Made by a program: the position numbers and the translations under genes. This document shows positions 9,882-21,017 of a stretch of DNA of 64,000 nucleotides, in pieces. Numbering within the stretch: the first letter of the stretch is position 1; each line of letters opens with the position of its first letter. This stretch comes from Hemileia vastatrix. Its lineage: Eukaryota; Basidiomycota; Pucciniomycetes; Pucciniales; Zaghouaniaceae. The notes beneath the pieces were generated by a model, which made no database searches, was not told the DNA's origin, and worked only from the letters and a program-made list of their open reading frames with translations. Where the stretch lies: assembly GCA_030280995.1 (NCBI GenBank), contig JASXTE010000015.1:26282501-26346500 (forward strand), given 5' to 3'.

Positions 9882-12800
9882 GTAATTTGGTTGATAGTCA
9901 CTTGGGTATGTTTTCTAATAAATCTTCTTCTGCAGGTAATATTATTGAACATGGTGAAAGAACAGTTAAACCTGTTAAAAGACAGCTTCCTGTAACTAGT
10001 AGCCCTATTGATGTAATTAGCAAATTGTCATTTGATGAACCTTTACATTTAACTTCTACATCTTTAATTAATCCTTCTCTTGCAATTAAAAATGATTCTG
10101 TTCCCCCTGAAATCTATAACTTAATTGAAAAAACTTCTGAGGAAATTTTGAAAGATACCCTTGATTTTAATATTGTGAAAGACAAACATGTGAGAGATGT
10201 GTTAATCCATGAAAATGATAGATTAAATAATTTACACTTGCAATGTAGAGTGAGTTCTTCTGTACAAGATACAGCTTATTTAAAAATCAAAGAAACCTTG
10301 AATATTGTTCTTAGTCAACAAAAACAAATAAGAAGTGACCATAGAGCTATCTCAGATAGAAATATCAGTCTGCATAAGACATTGAGTGAATTGAAACCCC
10401 TTATTGAGGAAAATTATTCATTCAAAAATGAAATAAAATCTCTACAAAATGAGTTGAAGAAACTAAAAAATGACTTCCATGCACTAAGTACCAAACACTC
10501 AGTTTCTGAGGACAGAAATGTTCTATCTCTTGCAAAAGTGAATGACCAGATGTCTGAAATTCCAAGAATAAGAAACTATGTGTCTGACCTACAGGAAAAG
10601 TTCTCAACCTTAACCATCAATAATGAATTAAATGAGATTTCTGCCAGTAAGCTGCATAAAAATAAAGGGAAAAAACCTGAACAAAGTTCATCCTTTCTTC
10701 CTCATATTTCAACCATTAAACAAACTGACAATGAGTCTGTAAAATCTTTTGCTACTAGCAAAAAATCTTGTGATGGTCATGCACCAGCTGTTTCTGTAAA
10801 TAATGAAATTTCTGAACACCTGGCTAAACTTCAGGAATTATTACTAATGAATAATTCAAACCAAAAAATGGACCATCCCAGTAGTCAGAAAAATTGGCCT
10901 AAGTTAGACCAATATCCTACCTTTGATGGTGATTCTTCCTCTGATTGGCAACACTTTATCCAAAGAATTGATAATTTAAAGAGATCTTATAAACTACCTG
11001 ATGAGGAAATTGTTTCTAAGCTAATTTCTTTATTTTCCAATGTAGCCTTGATGTGGTATGAATCTGTCCTCTTAGATAACAATCATTATACATGGAATGA
11101 TTGGAAATCCTTGATTGAGAATCAGTTTGGTGGTTCAAAATTCAGGTTAGCTCAGCAAAGACTGTATGAGAATACTAGATATGTATCCTCCTCTGTTGAA
11201 AAGCCCATTGTTTTTCTGATGAAAATAACTAAAATCCTTAGAGCAATTGATCCAAAGATGGATTATGATATTTGGAGAGATAAAATCTTGTATAAATTAC
11301 CAAATTCTCTTAGGGATTTGATTTTTGCTAGAACTGAGCATGTAAGGGAAAATTCTTCTTTCATTAATATCTGTAATGAAGTACTACTCAACCATAGGTA
11401 TGAACCAAAGAATTACCTTAGTAAATCTTATAATGATCAAAATAAACCTTCTGTAAAGCTCCCAGAAAAATCTGGTAAACCCTCTGCCCCAGTTGCACCT
11501 AAAAAATATGCAACAAATACTTGTTATAAATGTAACAAACCGTGGCAGAAGGGTCATGTTTGTGACAAGAAAATTCATCTTGTTGAACAAAATGAAGACA
11601 CTGATGAAATTGAACTTGATGTCAATAATTCTTCCAGTGACTGTGAAAGTAATATCTCCTATGACAATGAATCTGTTAAAGATGTTTTAATGCTGGAACA
11701 TGATGTCCATTATTTAAATAATATATCTGAAGATTGTGTATTGAATTTATCTTCAGTAGAAAATGCTGAGATAATTAAAGATATTACTAACAATTCTATT
11801 CCTATATCCCCTTTAAAGGCACCTGTTATCATTAATGGTAAAAATGTTGATGTAGTTCTTGATTCTGGTGCTGGAGGAAGTGTAGTATCTGAAAAAGCTT
11901 TGGCTTCAGTGGATAAGGAATATTTGAGTAAATTATTGCCTATAACTTCTGAAAAATGGAGAGGGTATGGTTCTACCTTATTTCCTATTGGCAAATACAA
12001 AACCTCTGTATTCTTCAAATATAATGGTGGTTTTGTCAGAGCTATTTGTGAATTTGTTGTCATGAAAAATGATAATTTGAGCAATTGGTTTATTATGGGA
12101 AATGATATTTTAACCATGTTTGGTGTGAAACTGGACCCAGCAAATAATTGCTTTACCTTAGGAATGAATGGGAAAAGAAAATTCAAAATTTCTTCTCCTA
12201 AACCTTCTGGGCATTTGTTGAAATCTTGTAACTCACTGACCCAATGTAAAGGTAGAACAACAACTGAAATGGATGATTTATTACATGAAATAAATACCGC
12301 TTCTTTTGGTGATCATTTGACTAATGAACAAAAGGATTCTATTGTTGCCTCTATTACCTCTTTCCCTATGGCTTTTGCTCATGGTTCTCATGTCTTGGGA
12401 ATTGTTCAGGAAGAAATGAAAATTACCTTATCCTGTACTTTGAGTGATATTCCTCCTTCCCTTAAGAAAAAACCATATCCTGCTTCTCCATCAAAAAGAA
12501 AAGATATTGAAGATAATATTGAAACATTATTGAAAATGAATATCATTGAGAAAGTGGATGTCACCCCCAAATATTGTGTCATCTCCCCAGTCTTAATTTC
12601 TTATGAAAAAGATAAAGCTAGATTATGTGGAGATTACAGAGCTTTAAATACTTATACTGTTGATGATATTTATCCTTTACCCAGAATTAATTCAATACAT
12701 GCTACCTTGCAAGGTGCAAAATTTATTAGTTGTCTGGATGGTAATAAAGGTTATCATCAAGTTCCAGTTGAGAAAAGTTCTCAAAATTTTTTGCTTATTG

Positions 12801-15367
12801 CTACTCATATGGGAATATATAAGTATGTTAGGATGCCATTTGGCCCTAAAAATGCTCCTTCAGTTTTCCAAAAAGTCATGGATAACACTTTCCATCAAGA
12901 AATTATTGAAGGTTGGCTCATGGTTTATATTGATGATATTATTGTTTTTTCTAAAACTTTTGATGAACATATGATTCACTTAAATAGAGTTTTCCAAAAA
13001 ATGGATGAAATCAATATGACCTTATCTTTAAAAAAGTGTAAATTTGGTTTTCAATCTTTGAAAGTCCTTGGCCATGTTGTGTCAGGCTTACAAATTTGTG
13101 TAGACCATAATAAAGTTGCTGCCATTCAAAATGTGAAAGCACCAACTTCTGTAAGAGAAATCCAAAGTTTTTTAGGTATGTGTGGCTATTATAGACAATA
13201 TATTAAAAATTATCAGGTCATAGCCTTGCCTCTTACAAAACTAACCAGAAAAGATGTTGCTTTTCTCTGGAATGATGAATGTCAAAAAGCTTTTAATACA
13301 TTGAAAAATTGCTTAATGTCAGCCCCTATATTGGCTCTCCCAGATTTTAACAAGCCATTTGTACTTTATACAGATGCTAGCTTTATTGGTCTGGGTGCTG
13401 CCCTTCACCAAAAGCAAATTATTAATGATAAATCCTCAGAGGTTGTAATTTGTTATATTTCAAGAACCTTAAGAAATAGTGAATTGAAATATGGTGCCAC
13501 TCAATTAGAGTGCTTAGCAGTTGTTTGGGCTCTTGAGAAACTTCATTACTACTTGGATGACCAAAAATTTGAGTTGGTAACTGACTGTAGTGCTGTGAAA
13601 TCTCTCTTAAACCTCAAAACACCTAACAGACATATGTTCAGGTGGCAACTTGCAGTTCAGGAATACAGAGGAAGGATGACTATTATCCACAGAGCTGGAA
13701 ATGTTCACTCTAATGTTGATATGCTCTCCAGATTGCCTCTGCCAAATAATGACTCCAATCCTGCTTATGTACCTGAGGATGACACTGTTCATATACATGG
13801 TATATTTATAGTTGATATGGAAGAAGAGTTATTACAGTTAATACTGGATTCATATGATAAAGATTCTGACTTAAATAAATTAGTTACTATTTTGAATGAT
13901 CCTAAGAATGCTTCAATTCAAGCATTAATAAAAACTCTTCCTGCAAAATACCAAAATGCTTTAAATAAAGGAAAGTTTTCTATTGAAGATGGTTATATTT
14001 ATTATAGAAGGAAGCTTACCAATGTAATTGTTATTCCTCCTTCAATGAAAGAAACTATCCTCAAACTTTGTCATGATGACATATTAGCTGGTCATTTTGA
14101 TCTTGAAAAAACATTGATTAGAATCAAAAACACTGCATGGTGGGCTAATATGTCTGAAGACACAAAATTATATGTTGAATCTTGTGATTCCTGCCAAAAA
14201 TCTAAAAGGTTAACAGGTAAAAGAGCAGGGTTGTTACAACATATTGAAGCACCTAGTGCTCCCTGGCAAATCATTAATATGGATTTTGTCACTGGTCTTC
14301 CTGTTGCAGGTAAAGACAGCTTTAACTCTTGTTGGGTAATAGTTGATAGATTCACAAAAATGTGCAAATTTATTCCAACCCACAAAGATGTATCCACCAA
14401 GGAATTAGCTTTCTTATGGTGGTCTTACATGTTTAATATTATTGGTTTTCCAAAAGCCATTATCTCTGATAGGGATCCAAAATTCACTTCTGAGTTTTGG
14501 ACCTCTTTGATGGATATTTGTGGCTGTGAGTTAAAATTGTCTACAGCTCACCATCCTCAGACTGATGGTCTAGCTGAAAGAATGATTCAAACTCTGGAAG
14601 ATATGATTAGAAGGTATTGTGCCTTTGGTTTAGAATATAAAGACAATGACAGATTTACTCATGATTGGGTCACTCTTTTGCCTGGTCTTGAATTTGCATA
14701 TAATAGCACTGTTCATTCTGTCACTGAGAAAAAGCCTTTTGAGCTTTGGTTAGGTTATGTCCCAAACACTCCTGCTCAAATTCTCAATAATAAATTACCT
14801 AAGTTGGAACTACACCCTGGTGTAAAATCTTTTATGCAAATGCAACAGCTATGCAGAAAACATGCTCAGAGTTGTATTGATAAAGCATTTGAATATGAAA
14901 AGAAAAGATGGGATAAATCCCATAAAGAATACACATTTAACAAGGGTGATGAAGTGTTGATCTCTACTGTCCATTTCAATTTACAAGGTAACCACAAATT
15001 AAAAGATCCTTTTGTAGGACCATTTGTTGTTAAAAGAATGGTTGGTGATAATGCAGTAGAAGTTGTATTGTATTCTCCATATGATAGGAAACATCCTGTC
15101 TTTCCCATTTCTTTGCTTAAACCTTATACTTCCAACAGTGACTTATTTCCAAAAAGAAGAGGAAGACCTAAGAAGAACCCTCAGGAAGTCACAGAAACAG
15201 CAGAAATTGATAAAATTCTCAATGATAGAATTATCACTTCTGAAAGAGGTACTGAATATTTATTGAGATATAAGAACAAATCATCTGAACAAGATGCATG
15301 GATACCTGGCAAAGAAATTTCAAATCTGCCTGCTCTGTTGAAAAAATACAAAAAGAAAAAATCTTAG
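9200..15367 (+). CDS. Gag-Pol polyprotein of element A, 2055 residues, single frame
   Basis: One uninterrupted frame, as expected from unspliced genomic RNA. Residues 1-245 are Ser/Thr-rich and overlap a second coding frame. A coiled-coil Gag stretch follows (about 330-480), then a retrotransposon Gag core (about 560-740) and a zinc knuckle CYKCNKPWQKGHVC (about 774). The protease has VLDSGAGGSVVS (about 890). Reverse transcriptase (about 1100-1280) has VYIDDIIVF, and RNase H (about 1385-1540) has YTDAS, E and TDCSAV. Integrase (about 1620-1900) has an HHCC part and D, D, E in NMDFVTG, SDRDPKF and LAERMIQ. A GPF module lies near 1938 and a chromodomain at about 2000-2050. It copies and inserts the element. 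There is no frameshift between Gag and Pol, as in many fungal chromoviruses. The chromodomain has Tyr where the first Trp is usual. All catalytic residues looked for are present. Confidence 0.97.
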   Translation: MSNNLTEKMDNMQVDEIEIDYDADTVSSSKVGHKKSYVNTKNSHTAGCGNDRKCKQTKPPSPSTTEGSKASSASRRSSKRLQNKKASSATTNQQLIQSYKRVEDRKYDVQSKGRHIVGSGPRTQEPDSGPGPSSIASQSASISGSTFTATQLNHPKSKYYGSRAMEMGLSNESLPTECATPSPSSTWPIQNTQFPSTSSSLPTKQEKEGPSTIPNPVPGEVSSSAMVSNLVDSHLGMFSNKSSSAGNIIEHGERTVKPVKRQLPVTSSPIDVISKLSFDEPLHLTSTSLINPSLAIKNDSVPPEIYNLIEKTSEEILKDTLDFNIVKDKHVRDVLIHENDRLNNLHLQCRVSSSVQDTAYLKIKETLNIVLSQQKQIRSDHRAISDRNISLHKTLSELKPLIEENYSFKNEIKSLQNELKKLKNDFHALSTKHSVSEDRNVLSLAKVNDQMSEIPRIRNYVSDLQEKFSTLTINNELNEISASKLHKNKGKKPEQSSSFLPHISTIKQTDNESVKSFATSKKSCDGHAPAVSVNNEISEHLAKLQELLLMNNSNQKMDHPSSQKNWPKLDQYPTFDGDSSSDWQHFIQRIDNLKRSYKLPDEEIVSKLISLFSNVALMWYESVLLDNNHYTWNDWKSLIENQFGGSKFRLAQQRLYENTRYVSSSVEKPIVFLMKITKILRAIDPKMDYDIWRDKILYKLPNSLRDLIFARTEHVRENSSFINICNEVLLNHRYEPKNYLSKSYNDQNKPSVKLPEKSGKPSAPVAPKKYATNTCYKCNKPWQKGHVCDKKIHLVEQNEDTDEIELDVNNSSSDCESNISYDNESVKDVLMLEHDVHYLNNISEDCVLNLSSVENAEIIKDITNNSIPISPLKAPVIINGKNVDVVLDSGAGGSVVSEKALASVDKEYLSKLLPITSEKWRGYGSTLFPIGKYKTSVFFKYNGGFVRAICEFVVMKNDNLSNWFIMGNDILTMFGVKLDPANNCFTLGMNGKRKFKISSPKPSGHLLKSCNSLTQCKGRTTTEMDDLLHEINTASFGDHLTNEQKDSIVASITSFPMAFAHGSHVLGIVQEEMKITLSCTLSDIPPSLKKKPYPASPSKRKDIEDNIETLLKMNIIEKVDVTPKYCVISPVLISYEKDKARLCGDYRALNTYTVDDIYPLPRINSIHATLQGAKFISCLDGNKGYHQVPVEKSSQNFLLIATHMGIYKYVRMPFGPKNAPSVFQKVMDNTFHQEIIEGWLMVYIDDIIVFSKTFDEHMIHLNRVFQKMDEINMTLSLKKCKFGFQSLKVLGHVVSGLQICVDHNKVAAIQNVKAPTSVREIQSFLGMCGYYRQYIKNYQVIALPLTKLTRKDVAFLWNDECQKAFNTLKNCLMSAPILALPDFNKPFVLYTDASFIGLGAALHQKQIINDKSSEVVICYISRTLRNSELKYGATQLECLAVVWALEKLHYYLDDQKFELVTDCSAVKSLLNLKTPNRHMFRWQLAVQEYRGRMTIIHRAGNVHSNVDMLSRLPLPNNDSNPAYVPEDDTVHIHGIFIVDMEEELLQLILDSYDKDSDLNKLVTILNDPKNASIQALIKTLPAKYQNALNKGKFSIEDGYIYYRRKLTNVIVIPPSMKETILKLCHDDILAGHFDLEKTLIRIKNTAWWANMSEDTKLYVESCDSCQKSKRLTGKRAGLLQHIEAPSAPWQIINMDFVTGLPVAGKDSFNSCWVIVDRFTKMCKFIPTHKDVSTKELAFLWWSYMFNIIGFPKAIISDRDPKFTSEFWTSLMDICGCELKLSTAHHPQTDGLAERMIQTLEDMIRRYCAFGLEYKDNDRFTHDWVTLLPGLEFAYNSTVHSVTEKKPFELWLGYVPNTPAQILNNKLPKLELHPGVKSFMQMQQLCRKHAQSCIDKAFEYEKKRWDKSHKEYTFNKGDEVLISTVHFNLQGNHKLKDPFVGPFVVKRMVGDNAVEVVLYSPYDRKHPVFPISLLKPYTSNSDLFPKRRGRPKKNPQEVTETAEIDKILNDRIITSERGTEYLLRYKNKSSEQDAWIPGKEISNLPALLKKYKKKKS
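9275..9338 (+). other. Intron 1 of element A ORF (frame-switching)
   Basis: GTAAGTTCTTC donor, TTAAC branch-like site at 9312, ACTGCAG acceptor. 64 nt, 1 mod 3, with no stop in the Gag frame, so retention gives Gag-Pol and removal gives the +1 frame. Confidence 0.7.
9878..9935 (+). other. Intron 2 of element A ORF
   Basis: GTAAGT donor, TTCTAAT branch-like site, CTTCTTCTGCAG acceptor; 58 nt, 1 mod 3. The acceptor is followed by GTAA, so the +1 frame reads TGG TAA whether or not this intron is removed. Element M has the equivalent intron with a perfect TACTAAC. Confidence 0.65.
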
Positions 15368-15400
15368 CATTTTTTTTATTGTTTTTTTAGAGTGAGGGAG
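15368..15400 (+). other. Polypurine tract of element A
   Basis: T-rich run then AGAGTGAGGGAG, immediately before the 3' LTR TGTCAG. Same arrangement as G1 and M. Confidence 0.75.
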
Positions 15401-16542
15401 TGTCAGCCAGGCTATTCCAGGAGTCCAGTAAATGATATATAAATTATAAAACCTTAAAGAGTGGGTAAGACTTGTATTTAATGAATATAACTTAATATTT
15501 TATTACATAATGAAATTATATAAGAATTTTATTATATACAAATGTTACATTAAATTTATTGGTTATATATATTTTTATATACAATTAAATTGAGCATAAT
15601 ATAATATATTCTACAAATAATGGCGCATTTTTAAATATTTAATAATTATAAATTTATATTTAATTAATTAAAAAACATATATTATAATTACAAGTGTAAA
15701 TTTGATTTATAATATATTTAAATTAATTACTTAAATTTATATATTAACTAATACCTCTCATATGATACTAAACAATTATTAAGGACGCTTCTTTTGACCC
15801 TTAATTGTGTTAGAAAAAACAAATAAATTAATTTGAACTAAATTGAGATTAATTGCTTGTTTTGTTGCGTCAAATTATTTTTTGTTTCACTTAAAATGTC
15901 CTCTAATCAGGATGTACCATCTGTTGGGAATTATATTTCTCATAGTTCCTATGTTTCCACTCTTGTTTAGTTATTTACTATTGTCACTTACTGATTTGGG
16001 GATTAATGGCGGGGAAATTGGATTCTTAATTGGGCTTTTAATTATTTGTTTCATGTTTTTCTCTATATTGTTATGTTTCATTTACTCTTTTGATATATTT
16101 GTTTTATTCCAGTCTAATCATTGTATTTACAAAGAGAGTAGCGCTTCAGAGGACCCATTGCCTATAAAAGGGCCTTGGATAATCCCCTGTAGCCTCATCA
16201 CTTATTATACACTCAACAATTTAAATACAATTTTTATATTACGTTTATATTCTTTTTATTAGTAATAAAATTCTAATTAAAATTTTATATAAACAATTTA
16301 AAGGTTGCTCTAAGTCTGATAGTAATTATTTTGGTTGCCGCGCAGAACTCTTACTTAAATAATATTAATATTAATAAAACCAAGTTGTTGTCACCTCCCA
16401 GCTCACTTATCGTTGTTTTTCTCTCAATAAATTAAATAATTTTATTAAATTTTATTTTTTTTATTACCCATACTCCTTTCCTCCTTCTCCTCCTCTCATT
16501 CCTTCTTCTATTTTTCTCCTTCTTCTAGACGACCGGCCGACA
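15401..16542 (+). repeat. 3' LTR of element A
   Basis: Aligns base for base with the 5' LTR at an offset of 8041; the only difference found is position 15463. Ends CCGACA, followed by the GTTTT duplication. Confidence 0.96.
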
Positions 16543-16950
16543 GTTTTCCTCTGTTGTTGGCCACAATTTGGCTGTGTCTTGTTGCAAGTAAGTTCTTCAT
16601 TTAGCTTCACTAGCAACTTTTTTCTCTGTTATAGTCTTGCAAGCTATAGCAAGTATCATTGCTGTCTCTGGTGTGGATTTTCAACCTACATCAAGTATCA
16701 TTGCTTTCTCTGGTGTGGACATTGGTCTACATTCCAGTTCTTTGGTCTGGCAGTCTGTCTGGGGACTACTTTATTGGCTGATCAAGCAGTCAAGTGTTTG
16801 GAAAAGAGGATTTTTTTTGGTAAACAGGAACCAATTTACTGTAGCAGGTAAATCTCACATGTTTTTCTAAAGGGACAGGGGGTTTTCTTTCTGGTTTTAC
16901 TCCAACTTCCTTGGTGAAGGCCTATAGCTAGTACTATAGGATTGTCTACA
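16543..16950 (+). mobile_element. Element C, right part
   Basis: Continues the C copy interrupted at 7359 (first five bases are the duplicated GTTTT) and ends GTCTACA. Homologous in reverse to 33264-33660. Small open frames in it are not supported as genes. Confidence 0.7.
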
Positions 16951-19353
16951 ACGTATTGTGAGAATTTAAATCACCTGAGAAGATTATTTCAAAAAATTGA
17001 TTAAATTAATATGAAAATTGCATTAAAGAAATTTAATTTTGGGTTTAAATCCTTGAAAGTACCTGGACATGTTTTATCAGGATTACATATTTTTGTTGAC
17101 TAGAATAAAGTAGCAGCAATAAAAAAATTAATATACATGAAAATGTGAAAGATGTTTTAAATCTTTATAGGTATGTGTGGATATTATAGGCAGTATATGA
17201 AAAACTATTAGTCCATTGCAGCTCCTTCAACATCATTGATCAGGAAAAATGAGGCTTTCATTTGGAATAATAAAAGACAACATTCCTTTGATAAATTAAA
17301 GGAATTTTTAATCTAAGCTACAATATTGGACTTCCAGATTTTGACCTCCCTTTTATTTTGTATACTGATACAAGCTTTACAGAGTTAGGTGCTTCTTTAA
17401 AACAAAAACAGATAATAAATGGTAAATTATCTGAAGTATTTATCTGTTATATATCCAGAACCTTAAGAAAAACTGAATCAAAGTATGGTGCTACTCAACT
17501 GTATTGTTTAGCTCTTGTGTGGGTCCTGGAGAGACTTCATTACTATCTGTAAGACCAGAAGTTTGAATTAATTACAGATTGAAGTGCATTAAAATCATTA
17601 CTAAACATGAAAACACCAAATAGACACATGTTTAGATGGCAACTAGCTGTACAAGAGTACAGAGGCAGAATGAAAATAAATCACAGAGCAAGAACATTCA
17701 TTCAAATGTGGATTTATTATCCAGAAGTCCTTTTCAAAATGATATTTACAACCCAGCTAATGTGCTTAAAAATGAGGTAATACATATATTTGGGATTTAT
17801 ATTTTGGATTTAGAGGAAGATTTTATGCAAAAAATATTAGAAAATTATTCATCTGATAAAGATTTGTACACATTTTCAACCATCTTAAATGATCCAACAG
17901 ATGCCTCTATGAGTGCATTAATTAAAACTTTACCTTCAAAGTATAAAAATGCATTGGAAAAGGGTAAACAGTCAATTGAAGATGGATACATATATTACAG
18001 AAAAATTTTAGGTAATGTAATTGTTATACCACCATTTATGAAAGAGTTAATGTTAAGTTCTTGTCATGATGGAATCTTAGCCAGTCATTCTGATTTTAAC
18101 AAAAAATTAACTAGAGTTAAAAACACATCCTTGTGGATAAACATGAAAGAAAATGTACAATAATACATTGAAACATGTGACTCTTGTCATAAATCTAAAA
18201 GATAGACTGGGAAGAGATCTGGGTTGTTACAAAACTAGAGCAGCCAAAAGCTCCATGGGAGATCATAAACATTAACTTTGTGACTGGCTTGACATTAGCT
18301 GGAAAATAAAGTTTCAATTCTTTCTGGGTAATTTTTGATAGACTAACAAAAATGTGTATGTTTATTCATACCCATGAAGAGGTATGTTCAAAAGACTTGG
18401 AATTGATATGGTGGACTTGAATAATGATTACTTCTATTTTCTCTAAAGCCATAATCTCTGAAAGAGACCCTAAATTTACTTCGTATTTCTGGAAATCTTT
18501 TATGAAAGTATCAGGTTGTCAATTGAAATTGTCTATGGCATACCATCCACAAACTGATGGGCTGGCTGAGTGAATGATACAGTCTCTGGAAGATATGATC
18601 AGGAGATATTGTGTCTTTGGATTAGAATACAAATACAATGAGAAATTCACACATGACTGGGTAAAATTAAATAATTGCCTTGAATTTTCTTATAATAGCA
18701 CAACTCATTCTGTAACAGAGAAAACCCCGTTTGAACTCTGGCTGGGATATGTACCAAATACCCCAGTAAATAATTTAAACAAATAACCAAGGTTAGATAT
18801 ACGCACTGGTACTAAATCTTTTATTCATATGCAACAATTGTGTAGAGAGAATGCAGAGGATTTCACTCAAAAAGCATTTGAGTTTGAAAAGAAAATGTGG
18901 GATAAATCTCATAAAGAATTCAAATTCAAAAAAGGAGATGAAGTCCTGATTTCAACATTACATTTTAACTTACAAGGTAATGTTAAATTAAAATTTCCTT
19001 TTGTAGGACCTTGTGCAGTCAATAAAATGGCTGGTTATAATGCCATGGAAGAGATAGTATATTTTCCATATGATAGGAAACATCCAGTTTTCCCTATCTC
19101 ATTATTAAAACCTTACCATGCAAATTATCCTGACTTGCTTCCAAAAAGAAGAGGAAGGCTTAAGAAGAAACCTGAAGAACTTGTGGAAAAAGTAGAGAAT
19201 GAATTATTACTCAAGAAAATAATCCTTTCTAAAGAGAAAGGAACTGAGTATTTATTAAGATATAAGGAAAAATCAAATGAATTTGATAAGTGGATACCTG
19301 AAAAATATATTTCAAATCTATCATCCCTTCTTAAAAAATTTAAACAAAAATAA
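16951..19353 (+). pseudogene. Decayed gypsy pol of element D (RT end, RNase H, integrase, chromodomain)
   Basis: Clear similarity to element A pol from the end of reverse transcriptase (HLRRLFQKID) through RNase H (about 17340-17620), integrase (about 17800-18780) and the GPF module to a chromodomain ending at 19353. Many breaks: TAA near 17002, TAG near 17101 and 17209, TGA at 17580, TAA at 18307, TGA near 18571, TAA near 18784 and small indels. The TGA at 17580 and the TAA at 18307 are shared with element M. The 5' half (gag, protease, most of RT) is absent; element C abuts the break. Confidence 0.9.
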
Positions 19354-19525
19354 AAATCTGTTCATCCAGCTGAGGGGTGAGAAACCAGTAATAATAATAT
19401 TTTATTAGGTTTTATTTCTTCAAGGAATAAATTTTTAAGGCTACAGATTTTCTGAATACCTGAAAAATAAAAAATAAAAAATGTATAACTTAACATTTTT
19501 TTATTGTTTTTTTTGGGTGTGCAAA

Positions 19526-21010
19526 TGTCAGTCTGAATATTCCCAGGACTGAGTGAAAGGTTTGTGTAAATTATTTTAAAAAAATGTAGTATACATGGGA
19601 ACAATAAATAAAGGTACACAAGTTGTATACATAAGGGAAATTTATGATAAAATACAATATATGCCTTTATAACACCTTATATACGCATATATATCCACCT
19701 TTTATAAGTCTTATGCATTTAAAATTAAGTTTTAATACTCCAGGATAATCTTAAGAGCATTAAACAGAAGGCTACATAATTTTTAAGTAGACTTAAAGCT
19801 GTTGTTTTAATTGTTTTATGTGAAAAACAAGAAATGTGCTTTAAATCACTTAAAAGTTAAATATATGCACTATAAATTTAATAATATTAAAAATGCTCTT
19901 TGACAGATCAATTTTTCATAATTAGGAATATTTATTTGGCTACTCAAATTCTTAAAAATAAAACTTCTCAAATTTGGTGTTTTTTATGCCAGAAATGGCT
20001 TCTGTGTACTGGCCACATACTGCCAACATTTTTCCTGTGTTAATAGCTTCATTTTTAGAAACGTTGGCTATTCAACACTATTATTATCCCAAATTATATT
20101 CTCAATATGGGGAAAACACTAAAATAGATGACAGACACTTATTTATTGTCCTAATTTACTTATAGGTGCATTGACCTTATTATATGCACTAATTTCATTT
20201 ATAATTTCAAACTTGGCACCAAAAAGTCACTTCCACACTTAAATTTGCATAAATTAGTCAAGGATTCACCCATGAAAGCTCCTTACAAGGACTGCATTCA
20301 GTTACCCCACATCTCATGTCCTTTTTTGGGTTTCTCAGTGGTTTCTCAGTAAGTTTTGGTCATTTTTGTATGGGGATTTTATGTAGTAATTTGGAATACT
20401 TAGCCCCATCATTTCTAATGTTAATCCCCCTTAATATTTTGTAATATTAAGTGTCATTTTTTCTTTTTTTAGTCTTTTATTTTAAGATATTACATGCATA
20501 TACTCTCTTTTTACTTATTCTGTTATTTTGATGGATTATCCCTATTACTCCAGGATGTTGGCAGGTGATATCTTTATAATTATGTTATTTGTCATTCTTT
20601 ATTTTTTTGGACAGGTGTATAAGCTAGAATGAGGCTTTATTAGACATGTATAGGGCTGGTAAATCAAGGGGATAAATTAGAGAATTATTTGGTATAAAAG
20701 GAGGGGGTTTTTGGTCTTGTTTTTGACATTCTTTATCAATACAATTAAAATATATAATCCTTACATTTACAGTACATATAAATATTAATTTTAAGCCTTT
20801 GAATATTATCTGAATTATTACATCTATTTTTCTACCAACTATAATATTGTAACCCAGTTATAATTAGTGAGATTAAAATTACTGAGACCCTTATACTGAG
20901 TTATATTTTAATACTTATTGGATTCGTACTACAATATTCATATAAGACCATTAAAGTCTTCTATACAGGTGACTATCCAAGCTATTCAGGTCTCTGTACT
21001 TAAAATCATC
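19526..21010 (+). repeat. 3' LTR of element D (right end uncertain)
   Basis: After the pol stop comes a T-run plus GGGTGTGCAAA and then TGTCAGTCTG, the family LTR start. A TATA box (TATAAAAGG) lies at 20693. By analogy with A and G1 the LTR should run a further 330-380 bases, but no unambiguous terminal CA was identified. No gene in 19354-21010. Confidence 0.55.
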
Positions 21011-21017
21011 CTGAAAA

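Larger units (their letters stand above)
7360..16542 (+). mobile_element. Element A: complete Ty3/gypsy chromovirus, very recent insertion
   Basis: 9183 bp, bounded by two 1142-bp LTRs that differ at a single position I could find (T at 7422, G at 15463). Flanked by a perfect 5-bp duplication GTTTT (7355-7359 and 16543-16547). An uninterrupted copy of the target, element C at 33264-34356, shows the pre-insertion sequence. Inside are a candidate primer-binding site, one uninterrupted 2055-codon Gag-Pol frame, an overlapping spliced +1 frame and a polypurine tract. Nothing obvious is broken, so it may be active. Confidence 0.96.
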
